From Owenia fusiformis (lineage: Eukaryota > Annelida > Polychaeta > Sabellida > Oweniidae): a stretch of DNA of 64,000 nucleotides. Below the pieces are notes generated by a model. It was given only the letters and a program-made list of their open reading frames with translations, did not search any database and was not told the origin of the DNA. Position 1 is the stretch's first letter, and each line of letters starts with the position of its first letter. Positions 25,001 to 32,795 of the stretch are shown here, piece after piece. The DNA lies in contig CAIIXF020000006.1 in the NCBI GenBank assembly GCA_903813345.2, forward strand, positions 9,412,989-9,476,988, read 5' to 3'. The position numbers and the translations under genes are program-made.

Positions 25001-28000
25001 TTCCAATTATCATGTTCTGCTTTGTGTTTAGTATTTCAATGATTATATTCTGCTTTGTGTTTAGTATTCACGTGGTCATATTCTGCTTTGTGTTTAGTAT
25101 TTCAATGGTCATATTCTGCTTTGTGTTAAGTATTTCAATGATTATATTCTGCTTTGTCTTTAGTATTCCAATTGTCATATTCTGCTTTGTGTTTAGTATT
25201 CCAATGGATGGAGAAGAGAAGGAGAATAAATCAAGGCGACGCAGCATGGAAAACCTTGAACTTGTTCCTATTAGGACCCCTGATAAGGTCAGTGTTGTAA
25301 TATTAATATTTTTGTACCTTTGTTCCCTTGACACACAGAAAGAGTGGGAGTCCATTGGGAGAATGTATATAAGGGCATATATGATATATTATTAAAGAGG
25401 TCCCAAAGTATTAGGGTGTGTGGTTTGTTACAACTCATTCAGATTATGATATGATTCAGATATGATACATTTATGTAATATGATATTATATGATTTAGAT
25501 GATAATTTTTGTTTTCCAATCAAAATGCTGCTTCTGTTTTTTTGTTTTTGTTATGAAAAGCTTTTGCAATTATTTCCTGAAAAAATTAAATGACATTATT
25601 TTGTGAAGTGTATTTTATGTACTGCAGGCCAAGGAGCTAGCTCAGGGAGGAGCCCGACCAAAGGTGCAGAAAGCAGCTACAATTGCAAGTAATTTAGATG
25701 AGCGAATGAAAACTAACACAGCAAAGCAACCAACTCGGCCAAGTACAGCATCTCTTGCTAGGGAGAGTAAAGCACCAAGAGTAAGCTTAAAATAATTATC
25801 TCAAGAAACTACAGTACATCTATTTAAATGCCCAAAATATCTCCAACAATATTTAGTATGTGCAATCTTTGTTATTTGATCAAAATATCCTCTTACATAA
25901 ACAAGAGATTATTGCATAAATTCAATATGGATAATCTTCCAAATATTTTGCCAAATTAAGGACCTATTCAGATTGCGTTAAACTGATATGCAAAATATTT
26001 GGTTTAAATGATTAAAAGCATTATTACATAAGTCACTGTAATGTTTTATGAAAATAATCTCAATTGGCAAAATATTGAATTCAGTTGAATAGATTTTTAA
26101 ATCTCTTTTAAGCACATAATACTGCACTGTTTAATGTTTGCAAACTTTCATGGTTAATCTCTTTCCTTTGTTTGAATTAAGATTGAACTCTTTGAATTTG
26201 AATTTTCCATATTAACTGTAAAATTCATTTACTGTAGATGGAATTTAAAACCAGTTGAACATTTTTCAATTTTATTATTTCTGCTTGACAAAATGAAAAA
26301 ATGAAATAAAAAGAGGTGCATCAGAACACAAACTGAAATAGAACAGGGATTAAGAAATTAGATGTCTCATTAAACTCAATTCGGAGCAACCAATAATGCG
26401 AAATGAAAATGTTTAATTAATTTTAGAAAATTTCACCTGAAATGACAGATGATGACAATTTCTTTGACCTCTTGAGCAAATTTCAAGGACGAAGGATGGA
26501 CGAACAGAGATGTGCATTTGATGGACCTATCCCAGGTGATGAGGATGGTTTCCCACCTGATCCATCTAACAAAGGTAACTCAAGAAAATAGGTTAAGTCA
26601 GATGTTTTGAGGCCTTAGTTAAAAGAAACTATTTTTGTGAAATGACTTGCAACCCTCAAAATATAAAACAGATAAAAGCAGTTAGGCTATACACTGGGCA
26701 TTTTGTTTTGCATTATATCGCACTGAGTAAAAAATTCATTTTAGATAATGTGACTGGGGCTTGGCGAATAAGCTTTGAGTTTAAAACACAGCCCCAAAGG
26801 AAACATGGGTAGTTGCAAATGAAGTTGACTATGTAAATGAATGGAGAATTTCCTCAATGTTTTTCATATTGAGTCTGAATGTATTCATTTATCAAAAATG
26901 TACTAGAAAATAACTTCTCTATTTCAATTCTCATGAAGAAGTGAGGATATCTCTAGATAAAAGCTCAACTCATGCTATTGGAATATTTTTAGATTTATCG
27001 AAAGCCTTCGATACAGTAAATCATGAAATTCTTCTAAAAAAACTTGAAAATTTTGGAATTCGCAATGTCGCAAAAAATTGGTTTGAAAGCTATTTATCTG
27101 ATAGGAAAATCATTACTTCTTTTAACAACACTCTATCTGAAGAAAATATTATCACTTGTGGTGTACCTCAAGGGTCTGTTTTAGGCCCCATCTTATTCAT
27201 TCTCTATATTAATGATTTATATAGGGTTTCAAATATGCTTAAATTTACTATTTTCGCAGATGATACAAATATCTTATGTTCAAACAAAGACCTTCATGAT
27301 CTATATAGAAATGTAAATCTAGAAATGGAAAAGACATTAGAATGGTTCAAATCAAATAAACTTTCTTTGAATATAGACAAGACAAATTATATGCTATTTA
27401 CAAGATCAAAGTTAAATATTGATGAAAATCAAGATTTTAATATAAAAATAGGGGGTAATATTCTTGAAAGAGTAATGCATACAAATTTTCTGGGAGTAAC
27501 AATTGATTGTAAATTAAAATGGAATGAGCACATAAATAAGGTTATACATAAAATATCTAAAATTATTGGTATTCTGGGAAAGATTAAATATAAATTGAAT
27601 ACAAAAACCATGATTACCATTTATAATTCACTTATATTATCACAATTGAACTATTGCAACATCATATGGGGTAATGCATGTAAAACCTTTTTGAATAAAT
27701 TGCTTTTGTTACAAAAACGTGCAGTGAGAATAATCACAAATTCTGACTTTTTAGCACATAGCCCACCTCTTTTTAAACAACTCAATTTTCTAGATATTTT
27801 TGACATACATAAGCTTGAAGTTGCAAAATTTATTTATCAATACACAACAAAACCCGATGGCTTTCCTTTTGACATATTTGAAAATTATTTTACTCCAAAT
27901 TTGATATTTCATGAACATGAGACAAGATTCCAAAATTGCCTTCACATGAAAAAATTTAGAACAATTATAAGTCAAAACTCAATAAAATATTCAGGTGCTC

Positions 28001-29690
28001 AGCTTTGGAATAATCTGCCAACTTCTTTGAAAACATTACCTTCCATTAACTGTTTTAAAAAGAATTTTAAAATTCATATGACATCAACCTATTCTGAACT
28101 GAATTACTGACAAACATATATGTAGATTTTATATATTGTTATCAATTTTATTCTCATTTAACTGAGTAAATATTTTTAAATTGTTCTTTTTTCTCATTTC
28201 CATTTGACTCAGGTTAATATTTAAATGTTTTCACGCTGATACACTTATTAAAAGTGTCTAGTGTTATTATGTTTTTGATTTTAATTTTAGAGAATAAATA
28301 TTTTTAATAAAAAAAAAAAAAAAAAAAAAAGATGTAGCTAATGTGCATAAGTCAAAACATGTATATTATAAAAAGCAAATCAATTTCATGAATGATACAC
28401 TCCCCCTCTAAGTTTAGGTCCCCTAAACAAATTTCTGGCCTATTGTGGTTTAAGCAACAAAATAAAGTTTCAGATATAAACAGGCTTTAAAATCCAATGT
28501 CTATTTGTCAGACTTATGGAAGGGGTGTAAATCCTAATATTTTCAAAAAAGAGCAAATATGCCTAGTCTTCTCAAGTATAATTCATTAGTATTTTTGTCT
28601 TCCAGCATTATCCCAAGGTGACCATGATTTCCTAGATATGGTCGCAGGAATCCAAGGGTCACGTATGAATGAACAGAGAACAACGCTAGAAAATCTACCC
28701 GGATTGCACAATAGCAAGGATGTGATTGGTCAGTTATTAACCAATAAGGGTGAAGCTCCAGATGATGCATTCTTTGAAATGTTAATGAGATGTCAGGTTT
28801 GTAGTGTTTATATTTTAGGTGTTTTTATTATTATTAATTCTGTACAGTTGAAATTAAGTTACAATTAAGCCATTTGATTTAAGTTCTTCGTGTTAACAAT
28901 ATCCTGTTATTTCAAGAAATCTTAATATATTAGGCCTAAAAGCTAAGGACATTGACTGGTCAACCAAATTCCTGTGGGATTTTCTCAGGATCTGGTAGCT
29001 GGCTCTTGGAATTCTGTTTGCTCCACTAGAAGCACTTTGAATACTAAGATACATGTATTTTCTTTATGTATTAATTAATATTCACTGGAGCTAAGTGAAT
29101 TCTCTTGTTTTATCATGTATAAGGTTAAACTCTAAAATGTTTACTAATCCTACTGCATCTATAACAAGTCGAAATCATGTCATTGTTTCGTTTTTTTGTT
29201 TGAAGTTTTCCTTGCTTTCAAGATTTGTATTCCATTGTTCAGAAGGGAGACAAAATATTTTAAACCTAGAAGCAGAATTAAAAAATGTTCAACCTTTTTA
29301 TCTGATAGCAACCTTAGCAGCAGGTAAATCTCCTCTTTGCCTAAACTCCCTCAATACATGGGGTTGGTTTTGTTGAGAATTGAACCAGTTGTTATCCCCT
29401 TTCACCAAAAATACATTCCAATCATGTTGAGGACTGAAGCACTCATTGCCTTTTCTGAATAAAAAGCCTTAAATAAAAAGTCATATATTTTTATTTTCAT
29501 CTTGCAGGGTTCGAGAATCGAAGAGCAGCGTAGTGCGCTCCCAACTCAATCTGCACCCACAGTCCCCGATGAAGACTTTTTTAGCCTCATAACTAGACTA
29601 CAGGGCAATCGCCTTGATAAACAAAGAACAGATTTACCACCTAAAAGAGGTTCAAGTAAAAAGAAGAAGAAGGATAAGGAAAAGAAATAG
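15889..29690 (+). CDS. GPSM2/LGN/Pins orthologue, last 11 exons
   Basis: Exons 15889-16031, 20600-20723, 20996-21111, 21357-21459, 21925-22086, 22903-23009, 25197-25287, 25628-25780, 26427-26574, 28606-28796 and 29508-29690 join in one frame of 1521 nt: 506 residues plus TAG. Residues 1-about 245 are TPR repeats (YNLGNVYHAKGK, CGNLGNTHYLIGNF, YSNLANAHIFLGEF, CYSLGNTYTLL, CWSLGNAQTALGNH). The linker holds RRRSMENLEL (265-274), in vertebrate LGN a phosphosite segment that binds Dlg-type GK domains. Four GoLoco motifs follow at about 341-361, 388-407, 435-454 and 467-486, each ending xxQR. GoLoco motifs bind G-alpha-i-GDP; the TPR domain binds NuMA/Mud or Inscuteable; the protein orients the spindle at the cortex. 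The protein ends in a lysine-rich tail. The N-terminal TPRs are not in the window; the exon at 15889 begins in phase 0 at the equivalent of VGEARALYN. Nearest family alternative is paralogue GPSM1; most invertebrates have one gene. Confidence 0.97.
16032..17760. other. Intron, first part
   Basis: Intron between GPSM2 exons a and b (16032-20599). This part contains the minisatellite at 16930-17280 and otherwise nothing recognised. Confidence 0.7.
16930..17280. repeat. Imperfect gtgttgtctattgtcatg minisatellite
   Basis: Tandem units of roughly 18-27 bp built from ggtgttgtctattgtcatg with length changes mostly in threes, so both strands stay open for about 90-117 codons. The frames encode monotonous MVLSIV- or TIDNIM-type peptides and are not considered genes. 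Confidence 0.85.
17761..18569. mobile_element. TA-flanked MITE (CAGGGTGAGCC ends)
   Basis: Begins cagggtgagccaaaaaaatg and ends with the near complement (ttttggctcaccttg), with TA outside (17759-17760, 18570-18571). Arms match for about 130-200 bp, including cccaaacaaatg / catttgtttggg. The 809-bp element has no coding region. Confidence 0.88.
18879..19657. mobile_element. TA-flanked MITE (CCGTATTCTCTGTAATTA ends)
   Basis: Starts ccgtattctctgtaattagc and ends with its near complement (ggcggtaattacagagaata then cgg). TA outside both ends (18877-18878, 19658-19659). A third inverted terminus-like copy (gagagaatacggta) lies at 19068-19080, suggesting a nested or rearranged unit. Non-coding, 779 bp. 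Confidence 0.88.
19660..20500. other. Intron, last part before exon b
   Basis: AT-rich, no recognised element. Confidence 0.5.
20501..20533 (+). promoter_or_regulatory. Duplicated 3' splice site 90 bp upstream of exon b
   Basis: gttttgcagagaga and the following 19 bases match the true exon b start (20591-20623) at about 27 of 33 positions, exactly 90 bp upstream. Using the AG at 20508-20509 keeps the phase, and the 90 bases contain no stop, so 30 residues would be added in frame between the GAA codon and exon b. It could be a used alternative acceptor or a relic. Confidence 0.5.
20600..20723 (+). CDS. GPSM2 exon b (TPR)
   Basis: Encodes ENLAIVRSLGDRAAQGRACG and continues NLGNTHYLIGNFNQAR to CHEE. 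The first base completes GAA from exon a. Acceptor ttttgcag at 20592-20599, donor gtgagt at 20724. Confidence 0.97.
20996..21111 (+). CDS. GPSM2 exon c (TPR)
   Basis: Encodes RLSIAKEFGDKSAERRAYSN then LANAHIFLGEFEIAAEHYK. Acceptor tcttacag, donor gtaaga. 116 nt, ends two bases into an AAG codon. Confidence 0.97.
21357..21459 (+). CDS. GPSM2 exon d (TPR)
   Basis: Encodes KTLQIAIQLGDRALEAQACY then SLGNTYTLLRDYPK. Acceptor ttctctag, donor gtaaaa. Closely parallel to KTLLLARQLKDRAVEAQ of vertebrate LGN. Confidence 0.97.
21460..21924. other. GPSM2 intron
   Basis: Contains a 21-bp palindrome (taagaatggt-a-accattctta) near 21662-21682; otherwise nothing recognised. The open frames on both strands around 21506-21778 are chance. 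Confidence 0.6.
21925..22086 (+). CDS. GPSM2 exon e (TPR)
   Basis: 54 codons in phase 0: AIEYHLRHLRIAQDLRDRVG, then EGRACWSLGNAQTALGNHEK, then ALQYANKHLEISKE. Acceptor ccattttag, donor gtaatt. Confidence 0.97.
22087..22902. other. GPSM2 intron
   Basis: Non-coding; no recognised element. A fragment ggtgatgacattttcttg near 22769 weakly resembles the dispersed repeat at 10.5-14 kb. Confidence 0.6.
22903..23009 (+). CDS. GPSM2 exon f (last TPR helix)
   Basis: Encodes IGDATGQATAQMNLADLKTV then LGINSSANISDASFS. Matches the end of the TPR domain (human form LNLSDLQMVLG). Ends two bases into an AGT codon; donor gtaaat. Confidence 0.96.
23010..24221. other. GPSM2 intron upstream of minisatellite
   Basis: AT-rich, no recognised element except an (AT)n run (about 24210-24221) directly before the 33-bp array. 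Confidence 0.6.
24222..25204 (+). repeat. 33-bp minisatellite made of splice-acceptor copies
   Basis: 30 tandem units of 33 bp; a typical unit contains tctgctttgtgtttag, then tattccaatg, then a variable gatcat-like end. Every unit keeps the AG before T, and the last AG (25195-25196) is the working 3' splice site of exon g. The array is therefore an expansion of the intron-exon border. Because 33 is divisible by three and no unit has a stop, the exon frame is open through the whole array (hydrophobic 11-residue repeats such as IFCFVFSIPMI). Longer blocks are also duplicated: units 12-15 resemble 24-27, and 8-13 are three 66-bp dimers. Confidence 0.95.
25197..25287 (+). CDS. GPSM2 exon g (linker, RRRSMENLEL)
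   Basis: The first base T completes AGT with exon f. Encodes SIPMDGEEKENKSRRRSMEN then LELVPIRTPDK. RRRSMENLEL is the conserved linker phosphosite segment of LGN/Pins. The first three full codons (Ile-Pro-Met) lie inside the last minisatellite unit. Donor gtcagt. Confidence 0.95.
25288..25627. other. GPSM2 intron
   Basis: Non-coding, no element recognised. Confidence 0.7.
25628..25780 (+). CDS. GPSM2 exon h (linker)
   Basis: 51 codons, phase 0: begins AKELAQGGARPKVQKAATIA and ends SLARESKAPR. Low-complexity, basic, Ser/Thr-rich linker as expected between the TPR and GoLoco regions. Acceptor actgcag, donor gtaagc. Assigned by phase fit and position, since this linker is poorly conserved. Confidence 0.9.
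25781..26426. other. GPSM2 intron
   Basis: Non-coding, no element recognised. Confidence 0.7.
26427..26574 (+). CDS. GPSM2 exon i (GoLoco 1)
   Basis: Encodes KISPEMTDD then DNFFDLLSKFQGRRMDEQRC, a canonical GoLoco motif ending in the DEQR arginine that contacts nucleotide on G-alpha. An acidic proline-rich spacer follows. Donor gtaact at 26575. Confidence 0.97.
26920..28330 (+). mobile_element. 5'-truncated LINE in GPSM2 intron
   Basis: Contains the C-terminal two thirds of a reverse transcriptase ORF (26941-28110), a short 3' UTR and a 22-nt A run (28309-28330) just after AATAAATA. The endonuclease and RT N-terminus are absent, as in typical 5'-truncated insertions. The 5' limit is approximate; I could not find a convincing target-site duplication. 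Confidence 0.85.
26941..28110 (+). CDS. Non-LTR retrotransposon reverse transcriptase (partial)
   Basis: 389 codons with no internal stop. Motifs in order: FLDLSKAFDTVNH (RT motif A), GVPQGSVLGPILF (motif B), FADDTNIL (catalytic DD, motif C), LSLNIDKTNYMLF (motif D), FLGVTID (motif E), then thumb/C-terminal regions typical of Jockey/CR1/RTE-like LINEs (YNSLILSQLNYCNIIWG, LQKRAVRII). The frame is open upstream to about 26920 but has no natural start; the printed start is not the protein start. The intact frame implies recent insertion. It serves the element, not GPSM2. Confidence 0.92.
   Translation: MRISLDKSSTHAIGIFLDLSKAFDTVNHEILLKKLENFGIRNVAKNWFESYLSDRKIITSFNNTLSEENIITCGVPQGSVLGPILFILYINDLYRVSNMLKFTIFADDTNILCSNKDLHDLYRNVNLEMEKTLEWFKSNKLSLNIDKTNYMLFTRSKLNIDENQDFNIKIGGNILERVMHTNFLGVTIDCKLKWNEHINKVIHKISKIIGILGKIKYKLNTKTMITIYNSLILSQLNYCNIIWGNACKTFLNKLLLLQKRAVRIITNSDFLAHSPPLFKQLNFLDIFDIHKLEVAKFIYQYTTKPDGFPFDIFENYFTPNLIFHEHETRFQNCLHMKKFRTIISQNSIKYSGAQLWNNLPTSLKTLPSINCFKKNFKIHMTSTYSELNY
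28606..28796 (+). CDS. GPSM2 exon j (GoLoco 2 and first half of 3)
   Basis: Begins with two bases completing GCA. GoLoco 2 is DHDFLDMVAGIQGSRMNEQR. It is followed by ENLPGL (human SNLPGL) and GQLLTN, then DDAFFEMLMRCQ, the first half of GoLoco 3, split exactly before GSR. Donor gtttgt. Confidence 0.97.
28797..29507. other. GPSM2 intron
   Basis: Last intron. No element recognised; the open frame at 29095-29376 has no family motif. Confidence 0.65.
29508..29690 (+). CDS. GPSM2 exon k (GoLoco 3 end, GoLoco 4, stop)
   Basis: GSRIEEQRSAL completes GoLoco 3; PTVPDEDFFSLITRLQGNRL followed by DKQR is GoLoco 4 (human PTVPDEDFFSLILRSQGKRM). It ends in a Lys-rich tail and TAG at 29688-29690. GoLoco 4 has K in place of the usual D/E before QR. 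Confidence 0.97.
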   Translation, partial: GSRIEEQRSALPTQSAPTVPDEDFFSLITRLQGNRLDKQRTDLPPKRGSSKKKKKDKEKK

Positions 29691-31335
29691 AAATTGATCA
29701 ACATAATCTATATTTAGTCAAATAATCATAGTAATTCAATGCTTTTAGTTGGAATAAACATATAGAGGTGAGCCGTCTGCTTTATAGTCAAAATGAGGCT
29801 GGTTGTGAGTAAATGGTGGAATCTTAGTCTGTTTTTATATCCAAAATGAGGCTGGATGTTACAAATAGGAATAGTCAAAGGAAATAAAAACAGAGGAAAT
29901 CAACATGCATTATATCCAAAATGGAGGAATTTGAATAGAAAGAAGAATTCTTTCCAATCAGATGCCGATCCTGTCATTTATTGATGCATGATATGCACAT
30001 GTTCGTTAATATTTTTCAGAATCATGATTTTTCTATCTGAAAAGGCCATACTTTTAGTTAGGATATTTATTAATTTTAATTTTGTATAAATCACAGTTTT
30101 TGATCTAAATATATGAATTGAAAAAAAACTGTTTATAGAGATGCATGTACATGTAATTGTTGAAATCATTTAAAGGAACAATATTGACTCAGGGTTATCA
30201 GCTTTTATCCATTGTTTATTTGGAACCTGATTATAATATGTTCCTTTCTGTATATCATTTATCAAGGCTAGTATCAGTATTTGAATTAACTTTATTCATT
30301 TGAAATTACAATGACCAATCATATATATTGATATTATGTGTTCAAGCATGGACAACCAGTGATAAATGGCTACTTACTATTTGAAAGACATTTATATTTA
30401 TTAACGCTAATATTAACATTAGCTCATACATTTTAAGTTGCTTTTCATTTGTTGGTAAACCTAAATCATCAATTGTTGCTATAAGGTGAAAATAAAATTA
30501 TATTATGATTAATAAATATAGGAAATATGATCAAAATTTTTTGATTGAAAGCAAAAGGATATGGCTAGCCCTATAAGGCTATTTCTTAAATAGTTCACTA
30601 TTGTATAGCTCTGGTACTATTTAAGGTCTATGACCTTGTCAAATGTGTCTCCTACTTAATCTTGTTCCTGGCTTTGCAATATAACTTTGTTAACATTGAT
30701 CTAAATTTATTTGTTTTTCTTTTGAGATATTTCATCAGACTATGTCAACTAAGAATTGTTAATTGAATTGTTTTGCTCAAATTTCAAATTGGCTGCCTTT
30801 AAAGTGTTCTCTGAAGAACATGTTTCTCATTGGATGAAAATAATGAGATTCTGAGAAGCATCCACAAAATTCATAATAAATATAGAGCTGTTATTGCTCA
30901 TTAGACATACAGTAAACCTAGAAAAATTAAATCCTTAAGATTTCTGAATATCAGCAAAATTGTGAAATATACTCACATTAATTTTTCTTGGTTTACAATA
31001 AGAACAATGTGTTCCAGTAATATGAATTGGTGCCATTGATGAATGATTCTAGACAAAATGATGAACTCAGAGCTGAAATGGCATCATATTATATAGTCAA
31101 ATGACAAAAAGAATGTAAGTAAGGGTTTTTAGTGGATATTTTGCAAATGTGAATGATTTTTAGTTGGTCACTTTGTAAATATAGAAGCACATGTACATAC
31201 TCGTATATTAGAAAAGGCTCAAACATTGTAATATGAAGTAGATATGTACAATATTCAAGTACTTATACATTTTATTGATGAGGGGTACATTACCAGATGC
31301 ATTGATAGAGTTATAAGATTTCTTTTCTCATTGTG
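29691..31335. other. GPSM2 3' UTR and flank
   Basis: AATAAA at about 29752 and further AATAAA/AATAAT hexamers (29883, 30489) are candidate poly(A) signals; which is used cannot be told. The short segment caaaatgaggctgg occurs twice (29790-29850). No other gene seen. Confidence 0.55.
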
Positions 31336-31440
31336 TAACCATAGAAATCATGATGTCATAGTTAGGTTGTCATAGTATGAGAACATAGTAACTATAGAAA
31401 TCATGATGTCATAGTTAGGTTGTCATAGTATGAGAACAAT
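31336..31440. repeat. 53-bp tandem duplication
   Basis: Two copies of a 53-bp unit containing atcatgatgtcatagttagg, differing at a few positions. Recent local duplication in intergenic DNA. Confidence 0.9.
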
Positions 31441-31997
31441 AGATTAAGAATCTGTTAACTTTAAAAAGCTTTTGGTGAAGACCCCTTGTATGTGATGCTA
31501 AACAATGCATACATACATTGCACTGGTTCTACACTACACTTTGAGTGAACATCAACACACGCATCCACATAAACACAAACATACACATTACGTCCTTTGT
31601 CTTACAAATACCAATGTTACCTTATCTGTGTCAGTCAGACCAGTCACAAATTATTTATTTATTTATAATTGTTTTATGTATCATTGTCTGATAGCATAAC
31701 TGAGAAGGATATTTTTATTTGAATCTTAAATATGTGCTGCCTTTAATTTCCACCATTTTCACTTTTGACAAAAAATAGTAAAAACTGTCATGAAAATATT
31801 GGCTACTTTATTTGAATATTAAGTGTATGGTTAAAACTTTGGGTGCTGTTTGCACTTTTTCTTCATAAGAAAGTATAAATATTGTACTCTTGTGGCATAA
31901 TTTAAAAATGTGTAAAAAAATTATGATGTAAATTTTGAATACTATCTATTTATTCTTCATTAGAGTAAATCTATTTTATGATTTAAACTCTTAATTA

Positions 31998-32173
31998 CAG
32001 GGTGAGCCAAAGGTCTAAAGAGTTTTCCAAAGGGATAGATTTCCTGGTGTAAATGTTTATTTCTCCAACAATTAACAACAAATCAGTACACCAATAGACT
32101 AGACTGAGAAACAAGCCATCTTTTCACAACTGAAAATCTTTCCGGTGAAATATCTGACATTTAGCCCACCCTG
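31998..32173. mobile_element. Possible short MITE (CAGGGTGAGCC / CCCACCCTG ends)
   Basis: cagggtgagccaaaggtc at the start, tttagcccaccctg at the end, TA before the left end. The inverted match is limited to about 15 bp, so this is a weaker case than the others. Confidence 0.4.
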
Positions 32174-32646
32174 TGTACTTTCAAGGAGCCCCAATGGTTG
32201 ATTTAATGAAATGTCTTGATCTGTATCTTTCTGCAGGTCACCTATGTTTATCATGTCGTATTTTAGTACATTATATTTATGTAAGGGCTGTCTCATAATT
32301 CTCACTGAGTTCTACACATAATCACTTTTGCTTTGTATCGAATGGTCAAAAAACTGAAAATTGTGAAATTATTTTTAGTGTATTCTACTTTTTTTGTTTT
32401 GTTAAGGGTGGGTGGAACATAAAGCAACAAACAAATTGATTACTTGTAGAATTTAGTGGGGAAATTTTGAAACAACACCTAGAAAATATACGTTATGGTC
32501 ACATTTTGTGATGTAAGGAATTTGTACAAATGTAGAAATTATGAATACACAAGCCAAAATATAGAACATATTCATTATCTTCTGTTCTTCGTGTATGAGA
32601 TCTTATACAACCACTAGGTGAAAGGAATATAAAAATATTTTATGAT

Positions 32647-32795
32647 TTACTCCAAGTTAGAATCAGAATACGATTCAAACTGCCAACTTGAATCCAACTG
32701 AAAATCTGAGCTGAGTTGTTTTCTAATGTAAGGAATGTCCAGAGGGTTGAACTGTCTGGTGGGCAGAGTGAACGTGTCAGCTTTGTTGCTATTAC
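32647..32795 (-). CDS. Coiled-coil gene, last exon
   Basis: Acceptor cttttcag directly before the exon; the first two bases complete a GGT codon. Encodes NSNKADTFTLPTRQFNPLDI and ends SYSDSNLE then TAA. Acidic-aromatic C-terminus. 48 codons plus stop. Confidence 0.72.

Noticed and set aside
24187-25395. 402-codon ORF resembling a multi-pass hydrophobic protein
   Set aside because: Its length comes from 33-bp repeats divisible by three; the start is AT-rich intron and the end is GPSM2 exon g plus intron. It is kept only as a splice-site array, not as a separate gene.
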